Shown: in pieces, positions 1 through 10,398 of the stretch
How positions within the stretch are numbered: position 1 is the first letter of the stretch
Layout: the number at the start of each line of letters is the position of its first letter
Assembly (NCBI RefSeq): GCF_000971975.1
Contig: NZ_LAQO01000043.1
Location: forward strand, 1 to 64,000
Reading direction: 5' to 3'
DNA: 64,000 nt
Source of the DNA: Paenibacillus algorifonticola
GTDB lineage: Bacteria; Bacillota; Bacilli; Paenibacillales; Paenibacillaceae
Notes under the pieces: model-generated
Seen by the model: the letters and a program-made list of their open reading frames with translations, nothing else
What the model was told of the DNA's origin: nothing
Database searches by the model: none
Translations under genes and position numbers: made by a program

Positions 1-56
1 TGGAAGCGCAGCAATGCGTGCAGCTGACGAATACTAATCGGTCGAGGGCTTATCCT
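1..56 (+). rRNA. rrl: 23S ribosomal RNA, 3' end only
   Basis: The window opens inside the last helix of 23S rRNA: the tract ACGAATACTAATCGGTCGAG at 28-47 followed by GGCTTATCC is the conserved 3' terminus of Firmicute 23S. The start lies outside the window and the exact 3' base is estimated. A spacer of about 120 nt with no tRNA separates it from 5S. Confidence 0.93.
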
Positions 57-179
57 AACAACACGCTAACGTTTCAAACCTTGCCTTTCGCATCCAGTTT
101 TCAGGGTAGCAATACCTTGATGATGATTGTTGGATCTTTTCGAAGCTAATTCGGGAAGTCATTCAATGAAAAATCCAGT

Positions 180-296
180 TTGGTGGCGATGGCGGAGGGG
201 AACCACGCGTTCCCATCCCGAACACGACCGTTAAGCCCTCCAGCGCCGATGGTACTTGGACCGCAGGGTCCTGGGAGAGTAGGACGTCGCCAAGCA
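180..296 (+). rRNA. rrf: 5S ribosomal RNA
   Basis: About 117 nt that start with TTGGTGGCGATGG and end with GACGTCGCCAAGC, so the two ends pair as 5S helix I. The internal CCGAACACGACCGTTAAG tract is the conserved 5S loop region. It closes the rRNA operon and is followed directly by a strong terminator. End coordinates are good to one or two bases. Confidence 0.95.
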
Positions 297-303
297 CGAG
301 AAG

Positions 304-334
304 CCTGCCGCAGTTTGCGGCAGGTTTTTTTTTT
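304..334 (+). terminator. rRNA operon terminator
   Basis: Perfect 8-bp stem CCTGCCGC / GCGGCAGG (304-311 with 317-324), 5-nt loop AGTTT, then ten T. A textbook intrinsic terminator placed just after 5S. Confidence 0.95.
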
Positions 335-362
335 GTTTTACAATTAAATAAACTATATTACG

Positions 363-400
363 CCAAAAGCCCTCTAAACGAAAGAGCTTTTGGTGTTTTT
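363..400 (+). terminator. second hairpin with T tract after the rRNA operon
   Basis: CCAAAAGC (363-370) pairs with GCTTTTGG (386-393); an inner CTCT/AGAG extends the stem, and TGTTTTT follows. It may back up the first terminator. Confidence 0.6.
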
Positions 401-1125
401 ATATTTCATTCTCATGTTATAGTTGATTCGACTAACGGCCACAGCTCTGCTGCCGGCTCTCGTTAAGTCCTTGGTTTACAATTACACCATGGATGCTAAA
501 TGGATTTCTAAGCTTTATACACGATGCTGGCTGCTTCTAGGCTTGCATAGATTTAATTGTTCTATTCTTTGAGGTGATTTCTGTATATGGCAAATAGCTA
601 TTTTAATTTTTTGAATGGCAGGTTATCTAACGATTATTAGGGTTGGTCTTTAAATAAGGATGTTATATGAGGGAGGAGCATCATGGTTTAGAGCTTTTTA
701 ACCTATAATTTATGGGGATTATTGCAGCACAAATAATAATATTCTCCGAAAAACAAAGGCTGTTTTATGCACCAAATGAGCGGTTTTAATGGAAATAAAT
801 TTTTAAATAATAATAATAATTATTTAGATATTTTAAGAACTAATTGGACATATGAATTTTTATTGAGTGTGATAACTTCATATTTATAGCAGCTATCGCG
901 GAGTGTAATCCTTTTATAATGTCAAGCTAGAGCTGAGGCAATAAAACAGTTTTTAAAATCTAATTTATATAAATATGTTTGATTTTGTAAAAAAGTATTA
1001 TAGTATGAATTTGTGGGCACATCTCAATAGAAACTATATTTTAATCTGTTTTACAAAGACAATGATACTAATATTGACATGCTCAGCGCTCTATAAATTC
1101 GGATAGCATAGCGGGAGGTTATGAA
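401..1125. other. gene-poor AT-rich stretch
   Basis: About 725 nt, strongly AT-rich from about 720 to 1080 with runs such as AATAATAATAATAATTATT. I see no open frame with a credible start and ribosome site, no RNA gene and no riboswitch fold. It leads into two decayed genes, so it may itself be decayed coding DNA beyond recognition. Confidence 0.5.
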
Positions 1126-1513
1126 GATGGAGCAGTCCAATAAGACGGAGTTTGATCAAGTTATCCTTATCCATTCATCACCTGAGCCACGAGTCCAAGC
1201 AGGAGCTGTTTCATACCGTGTTTGAGCTTCTAGAGGAGGATGGCAGCTTTATTAATGCTGACCAAGCGGTGGAAGCTTGCCTTGCTTTGATCTCGCTTAT
1301 AAGGGCAAATGGGAGCAGCAGATTGGCATAGGAGAATTGACTGAGCAGGCCATACAGTCTGCGATTAAGCGCAGAAAGCTGGATCAGAACGCGACGGTTA
1401 ACGATCAGCTTCAATGGCTGCACAATAGTGGCTTCGCAGCTGCTGATTGTGTCTATAAGCATCATGAGTTTGCTGTTTTTGCAGCTTTTAAACAGGTTCC
1501 TAATCATCTATAA
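1126..1513 (+). pseudogene. remnant of a class I SAM-dependent methyltransferase (C-terminal half)
   Basis: Joined across frames, the region reads LSIHHLSHESKQELF, then LLEEDGSFINADQ, then, after a shift near 1283, DLAYKGKWEQQIG and NDQLQWLHNSGFAAADCVYK and HHEFAVFAAFKQ. That series (motif after the SAM site, GG.FINAD, QL.WL..GF..VDC.YK...FAVF) is typical of the C-terminal half of small SAM methyltransferases. The N-terminal SAM-binding glycine motif is absent, and at least two frameshifts (near 1162 and 1283) break the frame. Only the last 78 codons remain open. The family call is recognition by eye; the loss of function is seen directly. It lies just upstream of another decayed gene. Confidence 0.7.
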
Positions 1514-1540
1514 AATTTGCTGAAGAAAGGAGAATGTTTA

Positions 1541-1760
1541 ATGATCTATTTTTCGGGGCAGACTCCAATTGATTCATCCATTCATCAACTGGTGGTTTGA
1601 TCAGCAGTGACATTATGGAGCAAACGGAGCAATGTTTTGTGAATTTGTTTCAAGTGCTGGAGGAGACGGGCTAAGCAAAGAGCATATTGTCAAAGTAAAG
1701 GTGTCTCTAACGGATATGAATGATTTTAAAGCAATGATTGCCTGCAAACGCTTAGTTTAA
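1541..1760 (+). pseudogene. remnant of a RidA/YjgF-family enamine deaminase
   Basis: Three frames together read IYFSGQTPIDSSIHQLV, GLISSDIMEQTEQCFVNLFQ, VLEETG and GLSKEHIVKVKVSLTDMNDF. This follows the RidA pattern (YSGQ.P.D, Q...N...VL...G, V.K....L.DM.DF). A TGA follows QLVV and a second shift occurs at the GGGCTAAGC around 1670, so no single frame survives. The usual first 15 or so residues and the last 35 or so, including the conserved arginine-containing end, are missing. A good ribosome site (GAAAGGAG, 1524-1531) still sits upstream. RidA normally hydrolyses reactive imines formed by PLP enzymes; this copy cannot. Confidence 0.72.
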
Positions 1761-1899
1761 AAAGGGTGCAGGGGCAAAACTTGTAACCTCTTTTATTACA
1801 GATTTTTCATCTCTTTAAAATACGAAGCTGCCACATGTAAGCGTAATGCTTATATTTAGTGAGAAAATTCAGACAAAAAGCTTATTGCAAAACGGAAAA

Positions 1900-1947
1900 T
1901 GCCAGCCTTGTGCCAGCCTTGACAGCCCATGACCCCTCTGCTAATAT
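1900..1947 (+). promoter_or_regulatory. guaB promoter with a tandem 11-bp repeat at the -35
   Basis: TTGACA at 1919-1924, a 17-bp spacer, then TAATAT at 1942-1947: a near-consensus SigA promoter about 50 nt before the guaB start. The -35 is embedded in a perfect tandem duplication of TGCCAGCCTTG (1900-1910 and 1911-1921); the second copy supplies the TTG of the -35. I see no purine riboswitch in the leader. Confidence 0.7.
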
Positions 1948-1980
1948 TGCAATAATATACGTGAAGACGGCTCAATTTAA

Positions 1981-3453
<1,473 letters not shown>

Positions 3454-3473
3454 TATCCCGACTAATGAGCCAG

Positions 3474-3525
3474 AGACAGACCACAAGAAAGCGGAACTTC
3501 GCTTTTGTCGGGTCTGTCTTTTTTC
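3474..3525 (+). terminator. guaB terminator
   Basis: AGACAGACC (3474-3482) pairs with GGTCTGTCT (3511-3519); the interior also pairs (AAGCG/CGCTT), and six T follow. Confidence 0.9.
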
Positions 3526-3729
3526 AATCGCAGGCATTGAGTTGAGCCCACTATTTTACATGGTAATTATTGCTCCAGAGCAGTTTTAAGCGGTTTAAAT
3601 GGCTCAAACAGGCTTCCTATAAGGGCTTAGCTGGTGAAAGAGGGCAGACCGCAGTAGAGGTTTAATTCCCCTGCTTGCATGTGATACAATTAACAACGAC
3701 AAACTTTCGGATGAAAAGGGGAGAAGACG

Positions 3730-5019
3730 TTGAAGGCAAAGGTAAAGCCGATTAGACTGACATCGGTTGTCGCCGCTTTTATGGCGATGTGGTTGGTTAT
3801 TCTGTCATTAGGGTCTGGAGCAGCAGCGGCTGCGGGTAAGGAAGATTGGGTCAAAAACTCTTTAGGCATGGAATTATCATCAGCCATTCTAATAGACGCA
3901 GATTCAGGACAAGTCATCTATGAAGTCAATGCGGATACGCCGCGTCCTCCTGCCAGCATGACGAAGCTCATGACGGAGTATATTGTACTTGAGGAAATTA
4001 CGAATAAAAGATTGACTTGGGATCAGGTCGTTACCGTTAGTGAAGAAGCAGCGAGTACCCCTGCGGATGGCTCGCAAATTTATTTGGCACAAGGCGATCA
4101 GCACACGGTCAAGGACTTATATATTGCTATGGCAGTAGGCTCGGCGAATGACGCAACGATTGCTCTTGCTTCGCAAATTAGCGGCAGTGAGCAGGGCTTT
4201 GTTGCAAAGATGAACGAAACAGCGAAAGAGCTGGGGCTGACGACGGCTCATTTTACAAGTGCAACAGGTTTATTGGATACAACGGTGATTTCGGCTCGCG
4301 ATATGGCGAAGCTGGCACAAACAATTTTGAAAAAACATCCAGATTTTCTGGATTATTCGAAAATTCAGGAATACAAATTTCGTGAGCGCGATACAGCGAC
4401 CATGAAAAACTATAACTGGATGCTGGAAACGAACAAAAGCAACACGTATTTACGTGCATATGCCTATGAGGGCGTAGACGGTATGAAAACGGGCTATATT
4501 TCGGCAGCTGGCTATACGTTTACGGGTACAGTTAAACGAGGCGATACGCGTTATATTAGCGTCGTAATGAATACAAAGTCAAAAGAAGCCCGTTTCTTTG
4601 AAACAGCGAAGATGTACGACTATGCGTTCAACAATTTTGAGAAGAAATCGGTGCTTCCTGCGAAATCTGTAGTAGAAACGCTGGAATCGGTTAAAATTAA
4701 GAAGGGTGTCGAAAAGACCGTCCCTGCTGTTACCGAGTCCGACATCACCTTTACGGTGAAAAAAGGCGCTGAACCTAAGATTGAGCTGAAGGAAAGCAAT
4801 ATTTTGAAAGAGGAAGAATTGGTTGCCCCAATTACAGCTGGTCAGAAGCTAGGAACAGTCACATACGAGTATACGGATGGTGAAGGCAATAAAGTGGACA
4901 GAACGGTTAATTTGATTGCTTCGGAGGATGTGGAAAAAGGCGGCTGGCTGCGTCTGATGTTCCGTGCTATCGGTCAATTTTTCGTCGGACTGTTCAATGA
5001 TATTGTGAATCTGTTTTAA
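3730..5019 (+). CDS. dacA: D-alanyl-D-alanine carboxypeptidase (penicillin-binding protein 5 type)
   Basis: Removes the terminal D-Ala from peptidoglycan pentapeptides outside the membrane, limiting cross-linking. Start is TTG at 3730 after AAAAGGGGAG. An N-terminal signal segment ends near residue 35 (GAAAAAG). The three serine-hydrolase motifs are complete: S76-M-T-K, S138-A-N and K253-T-G. A C-terminal beta domain follows, and the last 25 residues form an amphipathic anchor (WLRLMFRAIGQFFVGLFND) as in other low-molecular-weight PBPs. Length 429 matches B. subtilis DacA (443). It keeps its place between guaB and pdxS. A weak promoter-like GATACAAT lies near 3683-3690. Confidence 0.96.
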   Translation: MKAKVKPIRLTSVVAAFMAMWLVILSLGSGAAAAAGKEDWVKNSLGMELSSAILIDADSGQVIYEVNADTPRPPASMTKLMTEYIVLEEITNKRLTWDQVVTVSEEAASTPADGSQIYLAQGDQHTVKDLYIAMAVGSANDATIALASQISGSEQGFVAKMNETAKELGLTTAHFTSATGLLDTTVISARDMAKLAQTILKKHPDFLDYSKIQEYKFRERDTATMKNYNWMLETNKSNTYLRAYAYEGVDGMKTGYISAAGYTFTGTVKRGDTRYISVVMNTKSKEARFFETAKMYDYAFNNFEKKSVLPAKSVVETLESVKIKKGVEKTVPAVTESDITFTVKKGAEPKIELKESNILKEEELVAPITAGQKLGTVTYEYTDGEGNKVDRTVNLIASEDVEKGGWLRLMFRAIGQFFVGLFNDIVNLF

Positions 5020-5045
5020 TCACATAAATACAGGGAAAACAATAG

Positions 5046-5074
5046 TTGTCGATTAAGGAGCGTTCCTGTAAAAT
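5046..5074 (+). promoter_or_regulatory. candidate promoter of pdxST
   Basis: TTGTCG (5046-5051), a 17-bp spacer and TAAAAT (5069-5074), about 100 nt before pdxS. One or two mismatches per box; I saw no better pair in the gap. Confidence 0.45.
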
Positions 5075-5172
5075 TAGTGCCTAGAGCAAGTATCGATATT
5101 ATATTGGGAGCTAAGCGCAAACCTTTCAGGATGAAGGGCGCGGCGTAAAACCTTGAGGAGGATTTTTCGAAA

Positions 5173-6054
5173 ATGGAAACAGGAACTTCGCGTGTAAAAC
5201 GTGGTATGGCTGAAATGCAAAAAGGCGGCGTCATCATGGATGTTATGAACGCCGAGCAAGCAAAAGTAGCAGAAGCGGCAGGTGCAACAGCTGTTATGGC
5301 GCTGGAGCGCGTTCCTTCCGATATCCGTGCAGCAGGCGGCGTTGCCCGTATGGCTGACCCAACAATCGTAGAAGAGGTTATGAAAGTCGTTTCGATCCCT
5401 GTTATGGCGAAAGCGCGTATCGGCCACTATGTTGAGGCTAAAGTGCTTGAATCGATGGGTGTTGACTATATTGACGAGAGCGAAGTTTTGACTCCGGCAG
5501 ATGAAGTGTTCCACATTAGCAAAAACGAATTTACGATTCCTTTCGTATGTGGCGCTAAAGACCTTGGCGAAGCGCTTCGTCGTATTCAAGAAGGAGCAGC
5601 AATGCTTCGTACGAAAGGTGAGCCGGGAACAGGAAACATTGTTGAGGCTGTTCGCCACCTTCGTCTGATCAATGGCCAAATCCGTAAAATTCAAGGTTTG
5701 TCGAAGGACGAGCTGTATAATGAAGCGAAGGTTCTGGGCGTTGCTTATGACCTGCTTCTAGGCGTACATGAGAGCGGCAAGCTGCCAGTCGTTAACTTTG
5801 CAGCAGGCGGCGTAGCAACACCTTCTGACGCAGCACTGATGATGCACCTGGGCGCTGACGGCGTGTTCGTAGGATCGGGTATTTTCAAATCCGACAGCCC
5901 GGAGAAATTTGCTCGTGCTATCGTAGAAGCTACAACTCACTACCAAGACTACAAATTGATCGCAGAAGTATCCAAAAACTTGGGAGCGCCAATGAAGGGC
6001 ATTGAAATTTCCAAGCTGGACGCTTCGCAGCGTATGCAAGATCGCGGAATTTAA
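5173..6054 (+). CDS. pdxS: pyridoxal 5'-phosphate synthase, lyase subunit PdxS
   Basis: Makes pyridoxal 5'-phosphate from ribose 5-phosphate, glyceraldehyde 3-phosphate and ammonia supplied by PdxT (deoxyxylulose-independent vitamin B6 route). The 293-residue (beta/alpha)8 barrel has the two catalytic lysines, K80 in [12 protein letters not shown] and K148 in [10 protein letters not shown], and the C-terminal phosphate site [12 protein letters not shown]. Start ATG at 5173 follows GAGGAGGA. pdxT starts 33 nt downstream, so the two subunits are co-transcribed. Identity is certain. Confidence 0.98.
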   Translation: METGTSRVKRGMAEMQKGGVIMDVMNAEQAKVAEAAGATAVMALERVPSDIRAAGGVARMADPTIVEEVMKVVSIPVMAKARIGHYVEAKVLESMGVDYIDESEVLTPADEVFHISKNEFTIPFVCGAKDLGEALRRIQEGAAMLRTKGEPGTGNIVEAVRHLRLINGQIRKIQGLSKDELYNEAKVLGVAYDLLLGVHESGKLPVVNFAAGGVATPSDAALMMHLGADGVFVGSGIFKSDSPEKFARAIVEATTHYQDYKLIAEVSKNLGAPMKGIEISKLDASQRMQDRGI

Positions 6055-6087
6055 GCAGCAAGCTTGGATAAGAAAGGCGTGTAGGCG

Positions 6088-6669
6088 ATGAAAATTGGTG
6101 TACTCGCGCTTCAAGGCGCAGTTGCAGAGCATATACGCAGTTTGGAGGCGGCGGGCGCGGAAGCGGTCGCCGTTAAACAGACCTCGCAGCTTGATGAGCT
6201 GCAAGGTCTTGTTATTCCAGGCGGCGAAAGCACGACGATAGGCAAGCTGATTCGCAAATACGGCTTCTTAGAAGCGATTCAAGCTTTTTCTGAGCAATCC
6301 AAGCCGATTTTCGGCACTTGTGCGGGAATGATTTTGCTTGCTGAACGTATTGAAGGACAAGAGGATGCGCATCTGAAGCTCATGGATATGACGGTGGAGC
6401 GCAATGCTTTTGGAAGACAGCGGGAAAGCTTCGAAACCGATCTCGACATTAAAGGCATTGATGAGCAGGTTCGTGCGGTATTCATTCGTGCTCCTCTGAT
6501 CAAGGAAGTTGGATCGCAGGTTGATGTGCTTTCGGAATACAAAGGCGAAATTGTCGCGGCTCGGCAGGGACATTTGCTGGCAGCATCATTTCATCCTGAG
6601 TTAACCGATGATTACCGTTTGCATGCCTATTTTGTCGATATGATTAAACAATTGGCAGTGAGCCGGTAG
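6088..6669 (+). CDS. pdxT: pyridoxal 5'-phosphate synthase, glutaminase subunit PdxT
   Basis: Class I glutamine amidotransferase that releases ammonia and channels it to PdxS. The 193 residues show the oxyanion/substrate motif PGGESTTIGKL, the nucleophile Cys78 in FGTCAGMILLA and the His-Glu pair in SFHPELT. Length is normal for the family. Start ATG at 6088 is preceded by AGAAAGGCG. serS follows after 21 nt. Confidence 0.97.
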   Translation: MKIGVLALQGAVAEHIRSLEAAGAEAVAVKQTSQLDELQGLVIPGGESTTIGKLIRKYGFLEAIQAFSEQSKPIFGTCAGMILLAERIEGQEDAHLKLMDMTVERNAFGRQRESFETDLDIKGIDEQVRAVFIRAPLIKEVGSQVDVLSEYKGEIVAARQGHLLAASFHPELTDDYRLHAYFVDMIKQLAVSR

Positions 6670-7974
<1,305 letters not shown>

Positions 7975-8092
7975 AGTTTTTCCAAAATATAAGAATGTAT
8001 AAGTTTCACCCTTATAATCGGCTTATATTTCACCCTTGAAACGGAAGCTTTGCCGCCAGAGGACGGCGACAGCCATTTACGCTTGAGCCTCG
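7975..8092 (+). repeat. dispersed intergenic repeat, copy A
   Basis: Shares an ordered set of words with 11228-11340: AATATAAGAA-x-GTATA-x-GTTT, then TGAAACG, then GACGGCGA-x-AGCC-x-TTT. The GAAACG and GACGGCGACAGCC parts can fold back on each other. Both copies lie just after genes, outside coding DNA. The similarity is directly visible; that it belongs to a genome-wide Paenibacillus family is inference. Confidence 0.6.
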
Positions 8093-8096
8093 ATAT

Positions 8097-8145
8097 CCAC
8101 AGGTTAAAATTGGGGTTGATATTCATTTTTAACCTGTGGTATAAT
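8097..8145 (+). promoter_or_regulatory. tRNA-Ser promoter overlapped by a 13-bp inverted repeat
   Basis: TTGATA (8116-8121), 18-bp spacer, TATAAT (8140-8145); transcription would start about 18 nt before the tRNA. The arms CCACAGGTTAAAA (8097-8109) and TTTTAACCTGTGG (8127-8139) are perfectly complementary, 17 nt apart, and the right arm fills the promoter spacer. It could be a repressor or DnaA-related site; the left arm is part of the DnaA-box-like ATATCCACA (8093-8101). Confidence 0.6.
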
Positions 8146-8169
8146 AAGTTTTGTGATGATTTTATATGT

Positions 8170-8258
8170 GGAGAGGTACCGAAGCGGTCATAACGGGGCG
8201 GTCTTGAAAACCGTTAGAGTGCAAGCTCACGTGGGTTCGAATCCCACCCTCTCCGCCA
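8170..8258 (+). tRNA. tRNA-Ser (anticodon UGA)
   Basis: Class II tRNA with a long variable arm. Acceptor GGAGAGG pairs with CCTCTCC, followed by discriminator G and an encoded CCA. The anticodon stem GCGGT/ACCGT encloses the loop CTTGAAA, with anticodon TGA at 8205-8207. The T arm is GTGGG-TTCGAAT-CCCAC. It lies next to serS. Confidence 0.97.
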
Positions 8259-8273
8259 AATTAATAAATGATA

Positions 8274-8304
8274 ACGTCCAACCCTACGGTTTGGGCGTTT
8301 TTTT
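8274..8304 (+). terminator. tRNA-Ser terminator
   Basis: ACGTCCAACC (8274-8283) pairs with GGTTTGGGCGT (8288-8298) with one bulged T and one G-U pair; loop CTAC; then seven T. Confidence 0.88.
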
Positions 8305-8310
8305 GTTGTA

Positions 8311-8419
8311 TGTGGATAACGGTTATCCCTCAGTTATCACCATTATCCACCGAAGGGTTGTGGACAAAATGTATATAATGTGGATAACTAGCATGGATTG
8401 TGTATAAGTTTGTGGATAA
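8311..8419. promoter_or_regulatory. cluster of DnaA-box-like 9-mers
   Basis: Within 109 nt there are three perfect boxes TGTGGATAA (8311-8319, 8379-8387, 8411-8419), one TTATCCACC on the other strand (8343-8351), TGTGGACAA (8359-8367) and TGTGTATAA (8399-8407). The DnaA consensus is TTATCCACA / TGTGGATAA. The stretch is AT-rich and non-coding, between the tRNA terminator and the next gene. DnaA-box clusters outside oriC are known in B. subtilis, where they tune initiation or DnaA-dependent transcription. The role here is inferred. Confidence 0.7.
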
Positions 8420-8499
8420 CGCTGTGATTATGCTGAATTTTGCCTGAATAATTGGCGGGCCCGCGCCGCATCTTATAAGATGTGGAGGTGTTGATAAAG

Positions 8500-8847
8500 A
8501 TGGCTAAAAAAGATGAGCTGACCTACAGCCAGCCAGAGCTGGTGGATGCATGGAATCGAACACTGCCGGATATGATGAACAAGCCGGATAAATGCCACGT
8601 AGCAGCCGATGAGGCAGATCCAAAATCGCTGCGAATTACGATTCAGTCGGCAGGGCATCAGGCGTATGACATTGATTTTAAGGTGACCTATGTGGATAGC
8701 CGTGAAATTAAAGTGGAGCTCGTCGATGTGGAAAAGGATCATCAAGCTGTGGATGAACGCACAGATATTCTTCAACAACTGATTCATGATTATAAGCGTC
8801 ATATCCATGAATGCGCCCAAGCGCTTGGGCAGCTTACGCACGCCTAA
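8500..8847 (+). CDS. conserved hypothetical protein, small acidic
   Basis: Predicted 115-residue soluble protein, MAKKDELTYSQPELVDAWNR onward, with no signal peptide or membrane segment. The middle alternates charged and aliphatic residues in a beta-strand pattern (LRITIQSAGHQAYDIDFKVT) and the end is a helix rich in His/Gln. I do not recognise a family. ATG 8500 is preferred over the in-frame GTG at 8482 because TGGAGGTG (8483-8490) sits at the right distance. It lies 15 nt before an SspP-like spore gene with which it is probably co-transcribed, so a sporulation link is possible but not shown. Confidence 0.8.
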   Translation: MAKKDELTYSQPELVDAWNRTLPDMMNKPDKCHVAADEADPKSLRITIQSAGHQAYDIDFKVTYVDSREIKVELVDVEKDHQAVDERTDILQQLIHDYKRHIHECAQALGQLTHA

Positions 8848-8862
8848 AAGGAGGACGATGAT

Positions 8863-9021
8863 ATGAGCAAGCCAGACAGCGTGCCTGTACCGGAGGCGCA
8901 GCGCCCGTCTCAGAACAAAAGAAGCCGCAATGATGATTCATCACAGCAGCAGCCTTTGTCCGGATCGAAAAAAACGAAGCAGAAAAATCATACTTCCCAC
9001 CTAAATCCGGAAGGGTCTTAA
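8863..9021 (+). CDS. sspP: small acid-soluble spore protein P-like (SspP/CotL type)
   Basis: A 52-residue, very hydrophilic protein starting MSKPDSVPVPEAQRPSQNKR. The central part QPLSGSKKTKQKNH closely follows the B. subtilis SspP pattern (PLSGSKK-V/T-K-x-x-NH). Minor spore proteins of this kind accumulate in the forespore core. ATG 8863 follows AAAGGAGG (8847-8854), which overlaps the end of the upstream gene. A strong terminator closes the pair at 9039. The call rests on one short motif and the size. Confidence 0.75.
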   Translation: MSKPDSVPVPEAQRPSQNKRSRNDDSSQQQPLSGSKKTKQKNHTSHLNPEGS

Positions 9022-9038
9022 ATTCAAGATATTCATAC

Positions 9039-9075
9039 AAAAGTCCCGTTTCTTCTCGAAGAAGCGGGACTTTTT
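9039..9075 (+). terminator. terminator after the SspP-like gene
   Basis: AAAAGTCCCG (9039-9048) with CGGGACTTTTT, plus an inner TTCTT/AAGAA stem and a short loop; T run 9071-9075. Confidence 0.9.
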
Positions 9076-9158
9076 GGATATTGCTTCTATATGCTGTCGT
9101 TTTGTTATAAAATAGGGGGGATGTCATTCAGAGATACAAATAGGGAGGATCAACTAGA

Positions 9159-10202
9159 ATGAAAAACAGACTACATAAAGTGGCTATGCTATTTATCGCT
9201 GCTGCTTTAATTATTGTCGCAGGGTGCAGTGCGAGCGCGTCGCCTAAGGAATCTTTGGAGAAAGCTACTCAAAAAATGATGGAAGTCACATCATATGAGT
9301 CTACGATGTCTTTCGGGATAGATGAGCTTACGGTGCCAGATGAATTGCTGCAGGAGGACGGAGCTGGAGCGCAATACGTCATGAATCTGCTCAAAGGCGC
9401 TAAAGTAAATGTTAAAGCTGTATATCAAAAAGAGCCAATGCGCACAGATATGGAAATGGATGTTACGGCAGCCGGCCTTTCTGTGAAAATTCCGATGATT
9501 ATGACAGACAAAAAGATGTATGTGAAAATTCCAGCGCTTCCAATGCTTATGCTGCCAGAGCAATACACGGATAAATTCGTGGAGATTGATCTGGAAGAGC
9601 TGTCAAAGCAAGCGGAAACAGGAGCCATGATGGATACTGCGGCCCAGCAGAAGCTTGGTCAAGAAGTGAGCGGCATCATTTTAAAACATTTTGATGAGAA
9701 AACGTATTTTGCCAAGCTGAAAAAAGAAGATGCGGCGCTTCCTGAAGGGGTAGAGGCTGATCAAGTCGTTCGCTTCCAAATTAATGAAGGCAACTATCAG
9801 CAGGCTGTAGAAACAATCGTTAATCAAGTGCTTCCAGAACTAATCGATACGTTGACGAAAAACGAAGATTTCATGAAAATGATTGAAAGCACAAATGAGG
9901 ATGTAACGAAGCTGAAGGCAGATTTTGAAGCCAACAAGCAAGAAACGTTGGATCAACTGAAAACAAACTTGAAAATCAATGATTTCTCCATTGTAGGAGC
10001 CATTAAAGATGGTTACTTATCGCAGCAGACGGCTAAAATCAATGTAGATTTTACGGATGAAAGCGGCGGTATTGTGAAAATTGGCGGTTCATTAACAGCT
10101 GAATACCACAACATTAATAAAGCGCCTAAATTCCTGTATGAAATTCCGACGGACGCGGTTAAGATGGATGAGCTGATGTCTGGAATGGGATTGGGTATGT
10201 AA
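9159..10202 (+). CDS. secreted lipoprotein, LppX/DUF6612-like
   Basis: The 347-residue product begins MKNRLHKVAML with a lipobox at IVAGC (Cys23), so it should be lipidated and held on the outer face of the membrane. The mature part resembles Firmicute LppX/DUF6612-like lipoproteins: a predicted helix 'LEKATQKMMEVTSYESTM', then repeated strands such as MRTDMEMDVTAAGLSVKIPM and YVKIPALPMLML that suggest a curved sheet with a hydrophobic cavity. Ligand unknown. Monocistronic: own terminator at 10273. Start ATG 9159 follows TAGGGAGGATC. Confidence 0.8.
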   Translation: MKNRLHKVAMLFIAAALIIVAGCSASASPKESLEKATQKMMEVTSYESTMSFGIDELTVPDELLQEDGAGAQYVMNLLKGAKVNVKAVYQKEPMRTDMEMDVTAAGLSVKIPMIMTDKKMYVKIPALPMLMLPEQYTDKFVEIDLEELSKQAETGAMMDTAAQQKLGQEVSGIILKHFDEKTYFAKLKKEDAALPEGVEADQVVRFQINEGNYQQAVETIVNQVLPELIDTLTKNEDFMKMIESTNEDVTKLKADFEANKQETLDQLKTNLKINDFSIVGAIKDGYLSQQTAKINVDFTDESGGIVKIGGSLTAEYHNINKAPKFLYEIPTDAVKMDELMSGMGLGM

Positions 10203-10272
10203 GCTTTACAGCTTAAAATAATTAAATCAAGATCGAGCTATCCTATCAGCAGGTCGAAACATTATAAAAAGG

Positions 10273-10308
10273 AGCCGCCCATTCTAAGCGAATGAGCGGC
10301 TTTTTTTT
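10273..10308 (+). terminator. lipoprotein gene terminator
   Basis: AGCCGC (10273-10278) and CATTC pair with GAATG and GCGGCT (10296-10301), loop TAAGC, then eight T. Confidence 0.92.
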
Positions 10309-10398
10309 ATAAAGCAGGAGTGAAAGCCTAAATGATCCTATTGCTTTAAAAAGTAAAGTATATTACTATACGTATATGAGCTTAAAGGAGGAATTGTA

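Noticed and set aside
8153-8407. 84-codon plus-strand open frame across the tRNA-Ser gene
   Set aside because: It overlaps the tRNA, its terminator and the DnaA-box cluster, has no ribosome site and a meaningless product.
8311-8419. Chromosomal origin oriC
   Set aside because: No dnaA or dnaN gene nearby and no DNA-unwinding trio pattern; gene order places the true origin further upstream of the rRNA operon.
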